From assembly GCF_004348345.1 (NCBI RefSeq), contig NZ_SMJZ01000064.1:1-40432 (forward strand): a stretch of 40,432 bases of DNA, in the 5' to 3' direction. This DNA comes from Nonomuraea longispora (lineage in GTDB: Bacteria; Actinomycetota; Actinomycetes; Streptosporangiales; Streptosporangiaceae). Below are positions 15,697 through 22,993 of this stretch, piece after piece. Each line of letters starts with the position of its first letter. The first letter of the stretch is position 1. The notes beneath the pieces are model-generated. The model had not been told where the DNA came from. It saw only the letters and a program-made list of their open reading frames with translations, and made no database searches. The translations under genes and the position numbers were made by a program.

Positions 15697-16602
15697 ATGG
15701 AAGCTCGCACCATCAGGCAACGAGGACCGACGGGCGAGCACCGGTTGTCGCTGCTCTACCTGGCGCCCTCGCTGATCATTTTTGCCGTCTTCGTCTTCTA
15801 CCCGCTGGGCAGGACGTTCTACCTGTCCACCATGGGCACCGACATCATCGGACGGGCCAACAGGTTCGTCGGGCTGGACAACTTCGCGGACATGTTCGGT
15901 GACCCGGCCTTCTTCAAAGCGCTGGGGACGACCGCGTTGTTCGCCCTGTTCACTGTGGTCCCGGCGATCCTGGGCGCGCTCGTGGTCGTGCTGCTGCTGG
16001 AGTCGCGGATCAGCGGGCAGAGGATGTTCCGTACGGTGTTCGCGCTGCCGTTCGCCTTCTCCGTGGCCACCGCGTCGGTGATCTTCGCCCTCATCTACAA
16101 CCCGGCCGTGGGCATGGCCAACGGCATCCTCAGCTACGTCGGCGTCGACCGGATCGGCTGGCTCACCGAACCCGACCTGGCCCTGATCTCGATCTCGATC
16201 ACCACGGTCTGGATGACGCTCGGCTACAACGTCCTCGTGCTCTCCGCAGGGGTGGGCGCGATCCCCACCGAGGTGATCGAGGCGGCCAGGCTCGACGGCG
16301 CGACGGGATGGCGCCTGCACAGCCGGATCACCGTCCCCATGCTGTCGCCGCAGCTCTTCTTCCTCATCGTGATCTCCACGATTCACGCGCTGCAGAGCTT
16401 CGGGCAGATCCACATCCTCACCAAGGGCGGCCCCGACGGGGCGACGTCCACGCTTGTCTACTGGATCTACGAGAAGGCCTTCAGCTACGGATCGTCGGAC
16501 TTCGGCACGGCCAGCGCCGCGGCGATCGTGCTCCTGGTGGTCGTCCTGGTGTGTACCGGCATCCAGTTCGGTGTGCTGGAAAGGAAGGTCCACTACCGAT
16601 GA
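15697..16602 (+). CDS. ugpA: sn-Glycerol-3-phosphate ABC transporter permease UgpA
   Basis: This 301-residue inner permease has six hydrophobic segments. The ABC-importer EAA loop is 'EAARLDGATGWRLHSRITVPMLSP' near residues 198-221. The C-terminal 'IQFGVLERKVHYR' closely resembles the end of E. coli UgpA, and the N-terminal 'LLYLAPSLIIFAVFVFYPLG' fits the same family. It forms a heterodimer with UgpE and takes up glycerol-3-phosphate or its diesters delivered by the binding lipoprotein. The start is ATG 15697; the ribosome-binding site is weak. The stop overlaps ugpE as ATGA. Confidence 0.85.
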   Translation: MEARTIRQRGPTGEHRLSLLYLAPSLIIFAVFVFYPLGRTFYLSTMGTDIIGRANRFVGLDNFADMFGDPAFFKALGTTALFALFTVVPAILGALVVVLLLESRISGQRMFRTVFALPFAFSVATASVIFALIYNPAVGMANGILSYVGVDRIGWLTEPDLALISISITTVWMTLGYNVLVLSAGVGAIPTEVIEAARLDGATGWRLHSRITVPMLSPQLFFLIVISTIHALQSFGQIHILTKGGPDGATSTLVYWIYEKAFSYGSSDFGTASAAAIVLLVVVLVCTGIQFGVLERKVHYR

Positions 16603-17435
16603 GCACCTCCTCCTCGGTCGCGAGCAAGATCGTTGTTTATCTCGTGCTCATCGTGTGCGCGATCCCGGTGGTCTTCCCCCTCTACTACGCCTTCATCGGC
16701 GGCATCATGACGCCGAGCGACCTGGCCAGCTATCCGCCGAAGCTGCTGCCGACGGCGATCGACCTCGGCAACTACGGCTCGGCGCTCGACACCATCCCGC
16801 TGGCCAGGCAGTACCTCAACTCGGCGATCCAGACCGGCATCGTCACCCTCTGCCAGCTCCTCTCCAGCGTCCTGGCCGCCTACGCGTTCGCGTTCCTGCG
16901 GATGTGGGCCAAGACGGCGATGTTCGCGCTGTTCATGGTGACGCTCATGGTGCCGTGGGAAGCGATCATCCTGCCCAACTACCTGCTGGTCTCGGACCTG
17001 GGACTGACCAAGGGGCCGCTCACCTACCTCGGGCTCACGCTCCCCTTCCTCGCCCACGCCTTCGGCACCTTCCTGCTGCGGCAGTCGTTCCTGCAGTTCC
17101 CGGTCGAGGTGCGCGACGCCGCGGTGATGGACGGGTGCGGCCATCTGCGGTTCCTGTGGCGGATCCTGCTTCCCCTGTCCAAGCCGGCCATCGCCGCGGT
17201 CGGCGTCTACGTGTTCATGACCACGTGGAACCAGTACTTCTGGCCGTTGATCCTCGGCAACGACGACCAGTACAAGACGCTGCAGATCGGCGTCTCCATG
17301 CTGAACGACGCGGAATCGTCCAGCCCCACGCTCATCCTGGCCGGGGTCACCCTCGCACTGCTGCCCACCCTCCTGCTCGTGGTCTTCGGGCAGCGCTTCA
17401 TCATCCGCGGCCTCACCGCAGGCGCGGTGAAGTAA
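16599..17435 (+). CDS. ugpE: sn-Glycerol-3-phosphate ABC transporter permease UgpE
   Basis: This 278-residue second permease half has six hydrophobic segments. Its EAA loop is 'VRDAAVMDGCGHLRFLWRILLPLSKPA', followed by the MalG-like 'FMTTWNQYFWPLIL' and the C-terminal 'FGQRFIIRGLTAGAVK', all typical of the UgpE/MalG group. The start is ATG 16599, overlapping the ugpA stop. The last 26 bp before the next gene carry a GGAG ribosome-binding site. Confidence 0.85.
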   Translation: MSTSSSVASKIVVYLVLIVCAIPVVFPLYYAFIGGIMTPSDLASYPPKLLPTAIDLGNYGSALDTIPLARQYLNSAIQTGIVTLCQLLSSVLAAYAFAFLRMWAKTAMFALFMVTLMVPWEAIILPNYLLVSDLGLTKGPLTYLGLTLPFLAHAFGTFLLRQSFLQFPVEVRDAAVMDGCGHLRFLWRILLPLSKPAIAAVGVYVFMTTWNQYFWPLILGNDDQYKTLQIGVSMLNDAESSSPTLILAGVTLALLPTLLLVVFGQRFIIRGLTAGAVK

Positions 17436-17461
17436 TCGTGAACAAGAAACGGAGTTCCCAG

Positions 17462-18856
17462 ATGGCACGACCCCGATTCCGGCGTACGCGCGACGGGCTG
17501 GTCGTCACGGCCGCACTCTCCCTCGCTCTGACGGGCTGCGGCGGCGACGCGAGCTCGGGCGAAGGCGGCGAAGCCGCCACGGCGCCCGGCGCGGACGCGA
17601 TCACGGAACCGATCGAGATCGAGTTCTGGCACTCGATGAAGGAGAAGAACGAGCAGGCCATCAAGGCCATGGTCGAGGACTTCAAGAAGGTCAACGACAA
17701 GATCACCGTCAAGCCGGTCTTCAAGGGCGACTACGACCAGATGGTGGTCGCGTACAAGCAGGCCGTGCAGCAGGAGGCCACACCGCCACTGGTCCAGATC
17801 TACGACATCGGGTCGCGCTTCATGTACGACTCGCAGCAGGTCGTCCCGATGTACAAGTTCATCGAGCAGGACAAGTTCGACCAGAACGCGAACATAGAGC
17901 CCAACATCGCCAGCTACTACACGATCAAGAACAAGCTCTGGTCGATGCCGTTCAACTCCTCGGCGCCGCTGCTCTACATGAACGCCGACGCCGTGAAGAA
18001 GGCCGGGCTCGACCCGGACAAGCCGCCGGCCACCCTCGACGAGGTGGGCGAGTGGGCGAAGAAGCTCACCGTCAAGGAGGGCGGAACGGTCAGGCAGTAC
18101 GGCTTCAACGCCGCCCTCTACGGCTGGTTCGTCGAGCAGCTGACCGCCCAGGACAACGCCGAGTACTGCGACAACGGCAACGGCAGGAACGGCCTGGCCA
18201 CCAAGGTGAACTTCGGCTCCGGCGCCGGGCCCGAGTTCGCCCAGTGGCTGGGAGACCTGGTGAAGGAAGGGTACGCCACCAACACCGGCCGGCCGACCGA
18301 CCAGGCGCAGAACGCGTTCAAGACCGGGACGATCGCGCTGCACCTGGAGTCGACCTCCGCCCTCGGCGGCTACACCGAGGCGTCGAAGGACAAGTTCGAG
18401 CTGAAGACCGCCCCCTTCCCCAAGGTGTCCGACTCCTCCAGCGGCGGCACGATCATCGGCGGCGCCTCCCTGTGGATCAACGCGGTCGGGCACACCGACG
18501 CGGAGAAGCGGGCCGCCTGGGAGTTCGTGAAGTTCTCCAACACGCCCGAGCAGCAGGCGAAGTGGCACGAGGCGACCGGCTACGTGCCGGTCAACCCGCA
18601 GGCCAAGGCGGACGACAACCCCAGCTTCCAGGTCGCGGTGACGCAGCTGCGCGCCCAGCAGCCGTCGGCGGCCACGTCGGGCTGCCTCCTCGGCGTCATG
18701 CCCGAGGCCAGGAAGGCCGCCGAGGTCGGCCTCGAACAGGCCGTGCCCGCCGGTGAGGGGCAGGAGCCGAGGACCCCGGCCGACCAGGCGATGCAGAACG
18801 CCGCCGCCACCCTGCAGGCGCCGATCGGGAAGTACAACGCCAACGTCGAGCAGTGA
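17462..18856 (+). CDS. ugpB: Glycerol-3-phosphate-binding lipoprotein UgpB
   Basis: This 464-residue solute-binding protein is exported as a lipoprotein: basic N-terminus, hydrophobic core 'LVVTAALSLAL' and lipobox LTGC with Cys at about residue 26. Conserved UgpB blocks are present: 'IEFWHSMKEKN', 'FKGDYDQ', 'LVQIYDIG', 'PFNSSAPLLYMNADAVKKAGLDP', 'IIGGASLWIN' and 'KWHEATGYVPV'. The start is ATG 17462, seven bases after GGAG (17451-17454); GTG 17438 is possible but lacks such a site. No ATPase gene (ugpC) lies in the operon, so a shared MsiK- or UgpC-type ATPase elsewhere is expected. A strong terminator follows at once. Confidence 0.87.
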   Translation: MARPRFRRTRDGLVVTAALSLALTGCGGDASSGEGGEAATAPGADAITEPIEIEFWHSMKEKNEQAIKAMVEDFKKVNDKITVKPVFKGDYDQMVVAYKQAVQQEATPPLVQIYDIGSRFMYDSQQVVPMYKFIEQDKFDQNANIEPNIASYYTIKNKLWSMPFNSSAPLLYMNADAVKKAGLDPDKPPATLDEVGEWAKKLTVKEGGTVRQYGFNAALYGWFVEQLTAQDNAEYCDNGNGRNGLATKVNFGSGAGPEFAQWLGDLVKEGYATNTGRPTDQAQNAFKTGTIALHLESTSALGGYTEASKDKFELKTAPFPKVSDSSSGGTIIGGASLWINAVGHTDAEKRAAWEFVKFSNTPEQQAKWHEATGYVPVNPQAKADDNPSFQVAVTQLRAQQPSAATSGCLLGVMPEARKAAEVGLEQAVPAGEGQEPRTPADQAMQNAAATLQAPIGKYNANVEQ

Positions 18857-18859
18857 CAG

Positions 18860-18894
18860 GAGAGGCGGGCGTCCACGGTGGGCGTCCGCCTCTC
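18860..18894 (+). terminator. Strong hairpin terminator of the ugp operon
   Basis: A 15-bp stem (18860-18874 with 18880-18894; outer nine pairs GAGAGGCGG/CCGCCTCTC perfect, two G-T wobbles inside) closes a 5-base ACGGT loop. It starts three bases after the ugpB stop. No long T-run follows. Confidence 0.85.
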
Positions 18895-18991
18895 ACACCG
18901 GATTCACCGAGGGGCGTCCCCGTCGTCGGACGTGGAACGCCGGGAGTGATCCGCCTCACACCGGTCACAACGATGGAGCGGGCGGTGTCTT

Positions 18992-19014
18992 GTGCCGAAC
19001 CCTTTTGACGGCAC
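18992..19014 (+). promoter_or_regulatory. Hairpin just upstream of a ribosome-binding site
   Basis: GTGCCG (18992-18997) pairs with CGGCAC (19009-19014) around an 11-base loop. The stem ends immediately before the AAGGAGA ribosome-binding site of the 63-residue protein, so it could modulate translation. Confidence 0.35.
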
Positions 19015-19026
19015 GAAGGAGACACC

Positions 19027-19218
19027 ATGACCGAGAACGCCCGGCTCGGCGCGGCGGCGCCGTCGGACCTGCCGTCCCGGATGAGCTGCCAGGCCGCCGT
19101 CCAGCTGGGCCCGCACGCCGCCGACCCGGCGACCGACGCCTTCGTCACCCTGTCCTACGTCCGCAATCCCGAGAAGCTGACCCGCGTCGAGTCCGAGATT
19201 CCGCTCACTCGCCGCTGA
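19027..19218 (+). CDS. Small hypothetical protein (63 residues)
   Basis: The ATG follows a very good ribosome-binding site (AAGGAGA, 19016-19022), and the gene is followed by a hairpin with T-run, so it looks like a complete monocistronic gene. The product has no signal peptide or membrane helix. It has an Ala/Pro/Ser-rich first half with one Cys ('PSRMSCQAAVQLGPHA') and a more structured second half ('AFVTLSYVRNPEKLTRVESE'). I do not recognise the family. No modification enzymes typical of peptide natural products lie nearby. Confidence 0.6.
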   Translation: MTENARLGAAAPSDLPSRMSCQAAVQLGPHAADPATDAFVTLSYVRNPEKLTRVESEIPLTRR

Positions 19219-19260
19219 AAGCCCGGCATCCGGACGACGGCGATGCGGGTTCCGGCTTTT
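19218..19260 (+). terminator. Hairpin with T-run after the 63-residue gene
   Basis: AAAGCC (19218-19223) pairs with GGCTTT (19254-19259); inner imperfect pairing of CGGCATC with GATGCGG extends the stem, and TTTT ends it. It overlaps the last base of the TGA. Confidence 0.6.
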
Positions 19261-19343
19261 CCCAGGTCGTTTCTGTGGCGCACAGGTAAGGCACGTCGGT
19301 TGTTTCCTCTGACCTCGTCCACACGCGTCTGACCTGCGGTTCT

Positions 19344-19379
19344 ATTGTCCAAATGGACACTGGACAATGCCTGGACAAT
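19344..19379. promoter_or_regulatory. Four-half-site TGGACA array (probable operator)
   Basis: ATTGTCCA (19344-19351) and TGGACAAT (19361-19368) form a perfect 8-bp inverted repeat. A second TGGACAAT follows at 19372-19379 and another TGGACA half-site lies at 19354-19359. It is an AT-richer island in the 308-bp gap 19219-19526. Apart from this array and the terminator I see nothing else in that gap. It lies 147 bp before the small secreted protein gene. Confidence 0.55.
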
Positions 19380-19526
19380 TCTCAGGCAAATGTCGGTTGC
19401 CGTCGCCTCGATGTGCCCGGCATAGTCGAAACCGTTCCCACTTCACCCGGGTCTCCGCACTGTGCCTTGGGGAGGCGAAGGCGATTGTTTTCACCGGTCG
19501 TCCGCGCGGAGAGAAAGGATGCGGAA

Positions 19527-19904
19527 ATGCGGATCACGAAGCTGACGTCGGCCCTGGCGGCCTGCGGCGCCGCGACGGCAATGCTGTCCGCGCCCGCCGC
19601 ACCCGCGACGGCGGCGACGGCGGCGACGGCGGGCACGGCCCTCGCCCAGGCGGTCGAGCGCGACAGCGTCACCTGCGTACGTCCCACCGGAAGGAAGACC
19701 AACTACTCCTGGAAGGACGGCAACTCCTCCACGACGGTCTACTTCAACAACCACTGCTCCCACCGGGTGTACGCGGAGCTGCACTTCAAGGGTCCCGCGG
19801 GGACGCGCAAGGAGTGTCTCGCCACGAACGGCGGGACCGAGGGCAGGAAGAAGTTCAGGAAGGGCCTGGCCGAGAACCTCACCAGGATCACCAAGGACTG
19901 CTGA
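19527..19904 (+). CDS. Small secreted protein with four cysteines
   Basis: This 125-residue protein starts at ATG 19527 behind GAAAGGA. A Sec signal peptide ends near 'APATAATAATAGTA' (Ala-rich). The mature part of about 80 residues is basic, with four cysteines ('SVTCVRP', 'NNHCSHR', 'RKECLAT' and C-terminal 'TKDC') that could form two disulphides. I do not recognise a named family. It is followed after 54 bp by another small secreted protein gene, and the two may be expressed together. Confidence 0.72.
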   Translation: MRITKLTSALAACGAATAMLSAPAAPATAATAATAGTALAQAVERDSVTCVRPTGRKTNYSWKDGNSSTTVYFNNHCSHRVYAELHFKGPAGTRKECLATNGGTEGRKKFRKGLAENLTRITKDC

Positions 19905-19958
19905 GCGCCGGCCGCAGGCGAGCCTCCACCACAACCACTCCGAAGGAGTATGTCCGAC

Positions 19959-20405
19959 ATGAAAATCCAGGTAGCGGCGGTCGCGGTGTCCGCGGCGGCG
20001 ATCTCGACGATTCTGCTGAGCGCCGGCCCCGCGAGCGCCCATGCCTACGACGGCAAGGACCCCTACAAGAGCGGCTGCGCCGCCTCCAAGGTCTACACCG
20101 GGAAGAAGGCCTCGCTGAAGAACGAGATCGGCGACAGCCTCGGCACGGTCAAGCTCTACTACTCCCGCCGCTGCGGCACCAACTGGGGCGAGGCGAAGGT
20201 GTCCAAGCACGGCACCGGCCAGATCACGGTCTTCACCAGCAAGAAGAACATTTCCTTCACCTACCGCGCGGGCAACGGCGGCCGCCACTGGGGCGACATG
20301 GTCTACGCTCCCAGCGGCGTCTGCGCCAAGGCCTCGGCCACGGTGTCGAACGGGATCGGCCGCACCAACAAGGGCAGCGGCACCACGGCGAAGGCCTGCG
20401 GCTGA
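19959..20405 (+). CDS. DUF2690-family secreted protein
   Basis: This protein of about 148 residues has a signal peptide ('AVAVSAAAISTILLSAGPASA') and a mature part typical of DUF2690: 'DPYKSGCAASKVYT', 'GTVKLYYSRRCGTNWGEA' and a C-terminal Cys pair. The function of this family is not known. ATG 19959 was chosen because the GAAGGAG at 19942-19948 ends only one base before the in-frame ATG 19950, too close for initiation, but lies ten bases before 19959. The mature protein is basic with four cysteines, like its neighbour. Confidence 0.78.
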   Translation: MKIQVAAVAVSAAAISTILLSAGPASAHAYDGKDPYKSGCAASKVYTGKKASLKNEIGDSLGTVKLYYSRRCGTNWGEAKVSKHGTGQITVFTSKKNISFTYRAGNGGRHWGDMVYAPSGVCAKASATVSNGIGRTNKGSGTTAKACG

Positions 20406-20412
20406 GGCTGCT

Positions 20413-20641
20413 TCACGCGTCCGGGGCGGGCGGTGACGGCGGCGTCGGCGGCCCGGAGAAAGGCCGACCGGCTTGCGGTAGCGGACGTGCTCGGTCCGGC
20501 GTACGAAGCCCGCGCTCTCGTAGAGGTCGTAGGAACGGTGCGGATTCGCCCAGCCGGGGAACAACCGGGCGGTCTCGGCTCCGTGCGCCCGCAGGCACCG
20601 TAAGCCGTCCAGCAGCAGGGTGCTCCACGAGGACGCGGTCA
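20413..20641 (-). pseudogene. Remnant of a GNAT acetyltransferase (C-terminal part)
   Basis: The minus strand encodes a stretch recognisable as the end of a GNAT acetyltransferase: 'LLLDGLRCLRAHGAETARL', 'WANPHRSYDLYESAGF' and 'HVRYRKPVG'. There is no start codon with upstream acetyl-CoA-binding region, and the frame does not end where the family ends but runs on antisense through the neighbouring gene. A shift near 20460 would bring the stop at 20413. It fills the gap between the DUF2690 gene and the sensor kinase. Confidence 0.65.
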
Positions 20642-20702
20642 CCGGACGGGGTCCGACTTTGGTAGGTGATGGCGCCGCCGTACCGGACCATAGCCTGGGC
20701 CG

Positions 20703-21836
20703 GTGAGTGAGAACCGACCTCCGCACCTGGGCGCGGTCGCCGCCGTGCTCCTCGTCATGGGCGTGCTGACCGCGGTGTCACTGTGGAGCCTGGCGGGCCG
20801 GCCCACCTGGGGGCTGGACCTCGCGGTCGCGGCGGTGAGCCTGGCCGCCGCGGCGGCGCAGTTGCGCTGGCCGGTCTCCGGGGCGCTGACCGCCACCCTG
20901 CTGGCCACGCTCTCCCCGGTGGCCACGCCCGCGGCCTCGATGGGGGCGCTCCAGGTGGCCCGGCGCAGGCGGTTCCCCGTCGCGGCGGCGGTGACGGCGG
21001 TGGGCATCGCGGCCCACGTCGTCCAGGGGTTGTGGCGGCCGAACTCCGGCATCTCGCCCGGCTGGTGGCTGCTGCTGATCTCCGCCGCCTACGGCGCGTT
21101 GCTCGGCTGGGGCGCGCTGGCGCGCTCCCGCCTAGCCCTGCTCGAATCCCTGCGCGAGCGCGCTCACCGCGCCGAGGCCGAGCAGGGCAGGCGCGTCGCC
21201 GAGGCCCGCATGGGCGAACGCCGCCGGCTCGCCAGGGAGATGCACGACGTGCTGGCCCACCGCCTGTCCCTGGTGGCCACCCACGCCGGGGCGCTGGAGT
21301 TCCGCCCCGACTCCTCACCGGAACAGCTCGGGCGGGCCGCCGGGGTGATCCGCGCCGGTGTGCACCAGGCGCTGGAGGAGCTGCGCCAGGTGATCAACCT
21401 GCTGCACGAGCAGGACGACGACGACCCGCACGGGCTCGCGCCCCGGCCGGACCTGGCCGACCTGCCCGGCCTGATCACCGAGGCCGAGCAAGCCGGCCAG
21501 ACGGTACGCCTGCGCGAGGAGGTCGCCGACGTCGCCGCCCTGCCGGCGGTGGCGTCGCAGACCGCGTACCGCGTCGTGCAGGAAGGGCTGACCAACGCCC
21601 GCAAGCACGCGCCCGGCCGGCCGGTCGAGCTGCTGCTGCGCGGCGCTCCCGGCACGCCCCTCCTGATCGACATGCGCAACCCGCTGCCCCCGGCGGGCAC
21701 GCCCGCCCTCGCGCCGGGCAGCGGGCTCGGCCTCGTCGGGCTCACCGAGCGGGTACGCCTGGCCGGCGGGGAGCTGGACCACCAGAGCACCGAAGGAGAG
21801 TTCCGGTTGCGGGCCCGGCTACTATGGCCCGCGTGA
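20703..21836 (+). CDS. Sensor histidine kinase, NarL/DesK type
   Basis: This 377-residue kinase has four to five hydrophobic N-terminal helices (about 10-140) with short loops and no large sensor domain. A coiled coil (about 140-170) leads to the HisKA_3 box 'RRRLAREMHDVLAHRLSLV' (His181), then the ATPase domain with N-box 'EGLTNARKHAPG' and G-box 'GSGLGLVGLTERV'. It phosphorylates the response regulator encoded next with overlapping stop/start. The start is GTG 20703; there is no ribosome-binding site, but TAGCCT at 20691-20696 could be a -10 for a leaderless mRNA. Confidence 0.9.
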   Translation: MSENRPPHLGAVAAVLLVMGVLTAVSLWSLAGRPTWGLDLAVAAVSLAAAAAQLRWPVSGALTATLLATLSPVATPAASMGALQVARRRRFPVAAAVTAVGIAAHVVQGLWRPNSGISPGWWLLLISAAYGALLGWGALARSRLALLESLRERAHRAEAEQGRRVAEARMGERRRLAREMHDVLAHRLSLVATHAGALEFRPDSSPEQLGRAAGVIRAGVHQALEELRQVINLLHEQDDDDPHGLAPRPDLADLPGLITEAEQAGQTVRLREEVADVAALPAVASQTAYRVVQEGLTNARKHAPGRPVELLLRGAPGTPLLIDMRNPLPPAGTPALAPGSGLGLVGLTERVRLAGGELDHQSTEGEFRLRARLLWPA

Positions 21837-22477
21837 TCCGCGTGTTGCTGGTCGATGACGACGCCCTGGTCCGCGCCGGGCTGTCCATGATGCTCGACGG
21901 CGTGGGCGGCATCTCCGTCGTCGCCGAGGCGGCCGACGGGCAGGCGGCCATCTCCGCGGCCGACGCCCACGCCCCCGACGTCGTCCTGATGGACCTGCGC
22001 ATGCCGCGCGTGGACGGCATCACCGCCACCCGCCGGCTGCGCGCCCGCGCCCGGCCGCCCGAGGTCATCGTGCTGACGACGTTCGACACCGACGAGAACG
22101 TCCTGCACGCGCTGCGCGCCGGCGCCGCCGGGTTCCTGCTCAAGGACACCGCGCCGCCGCAGATCGTGGAGGCGATCACCCGGGTCTCCGAGGGAGACCC
22201 GATCTTGTCCCCGGGCATCACCCGGCGGTTGATGGAGCGCACCGTCGCCCAGGCCGGGGCGTACGAACGGGCCTGCTCCGCGCTGGCCGCCCTCACGCCG
22301 CGCGAGCGGGAGGTGGCGCTGGCGATCGCCCAAGGCCGGACGAACGCCGACATCGCCGCCGACCTCGCCATGGGCATCACCACGGTGAAGGCCCACGTCT
22401 CCAGCATCCTGACCAAGCTCGACCTGGACAACCGCACCCAGATCGCGCTCCTCGCCCACGACGCCGGCCTCACCTGA
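21833..22477 (+). CDS. Response regulator, NarL/LuxR type
   Basis: This regulator of about 214 residues has a receiver domain with acidic pocket 'VDDD' (residues 8-10) and phosphorylation site Asp54 in 'VLMDLRMPRVDG', Thr at 'VLTTFDTD' and Lys at 'FLLKDTAP'. A LuxR-type helix-turn-helix follows: 'LTPREREVALAIAQGRTNADIA' to 'TTVKAHVSSILTKL'. The start is GTG 21833 (GTGA overlap with the kinase gene, giving the family-typical N-terminus) or ATG 21824, three codons earlier. The pair lies between gene remnants, so its original targets may have been lost or lie elsewhere. Confidence 0.9.
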   Translation: MIRVLLVDDDALVRAGLSMMLDGVGGISVVAEAADGQAAISAADAHAPDVVLMDLRMPRVDGITATRRLRARARPPEVIVLTTFDTDENVLHALRAGAAGFLLKDTAPPQIVEAITRVSEGDPILSPGITRRLMERTVAQAGAYERACSALAALTPREREVALAIAQGRTNADIAADLAMGITTVKAHVSSILTKLDLDNRTQIALLAHDAGLT

Positions 22478-22484
22478 CCGGAGC

Positions 22485-22643
22485 CTGGCCGAGCGGAAGG
22501 TGCACCCCACCGTGCCGCCGCGCGTCGAGTACACCCTCACCGCGCCGGGCCGGGCTCTGCGTGCGGCGGTCGACCTGATCTGCGACTGGACCCAGGAACA
22601 CCTTGGTCACATCAAGGGGGCCCGTCGCCGTTTCGACGCCTGA
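22485..22643 (+). pseudogene. C-terminal remnant of an HxlR-family regulator
   Basis: The plus strand encodes 'LAERKVHPTVPPRVEYTLTA' followed by 'PGRALRAAVDLICDWTQEH' and a stop at 22641-22643. This is the wing and last helix of an HxlR (MarR-like) winged-helix regulator. The N-terminal two thirds, including the recognition helix, are missing, and the fragment begins a few bases after the response-regulator gene. It is a deletion relic. Confidence 0.75.
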
Positions 22644-22652
22644 CGGCATCGT

Positions 22653-22910
22653 TCAGGGCTGGTCGTAGTGGCCCGCGGCGATGTCCTCCAGCAGGGCGGG
22701 GCGCCAGCCGACTTGTGGCGGGGATGTCGGCCGACTCGTAGCGCTCGACGAGCACGTCCCGCCAGCGGCACCAGGCCTCCCATTCGTGTGCCGGTGTGCG
22801 GCCGGACGTCGTCGAGGGTGACGTCGGTGACGCCCTTCTGCCTGACCACCTCGGCGGCGCCCGCGATGAACGCACCTCCGGCCGTCCTCCCTTGCGACGA
22901 TGAACTTCAT
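22653..22910 (-). pseudogene. Small ORF (about 83 residues) broken by several frameshifts
   Basis: Coding sense is clear on the minus strand but moves between frames: 'MKFIVARE', then 'GRPEVRS', then 'IAGAAEVVRQKGVTDVTLDD', then 'AHEWEAWCRWRDVLVERYES' and finally 'PQVGWRPALLEDIAAGHYDQ' up to TGA 22653-22655. At least three, probably four, single-base indels are needed to rejoin it. The peptide parts are sensible and keep high-GC codon use, so the damage is recent or reflects sequence errors. I do not recognise the family. With the HxlR remnant it fills the 516-bp gap 22478-22993. Confidence 0.55.
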
Positions 22911-22941
22911 GGTGGAGGTTCATCCAGTGGTCGCGCTGGAC

Positions 22942-22958
22942 ATGGTGGGAATCTCCAT
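22942..22958. promoter_or_regulatory. Candidate PucR-type operator upstream of the DUF1989 gene
   Basis: ATGGTGGGAATCTCCAT has symmetric ends. Its reverse complement is nearly the same as the inverted repeat at 27295-27310 before the pucR-like gene, sharing ATGGAGAT-Y-CC and CCAT and differing by one base of spacing. It ends 35 bp before the DUF1989 start. Confidence 0.5.
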
Positions 22959-22993
22959 GGCGGGGCCGGGGCGCCGGCTGGTTGTCTGTGGCC

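Noticed and set aside
19353..19526. N-terminal extension of the secreted protein from ATG 19353
   Set aside because: It would start inside the TGGACA array and put about 58 extra residues before a perfect signal peptide; ATG 19527 has a ribosome-binding site.
19491..20726. Long minus-strand gene covering the DUF2690 gene
   Set aside because: Only its first part (about 20463-20641) has recognisable GNAT sense; the rest is antisense of two secreted-protein genes.
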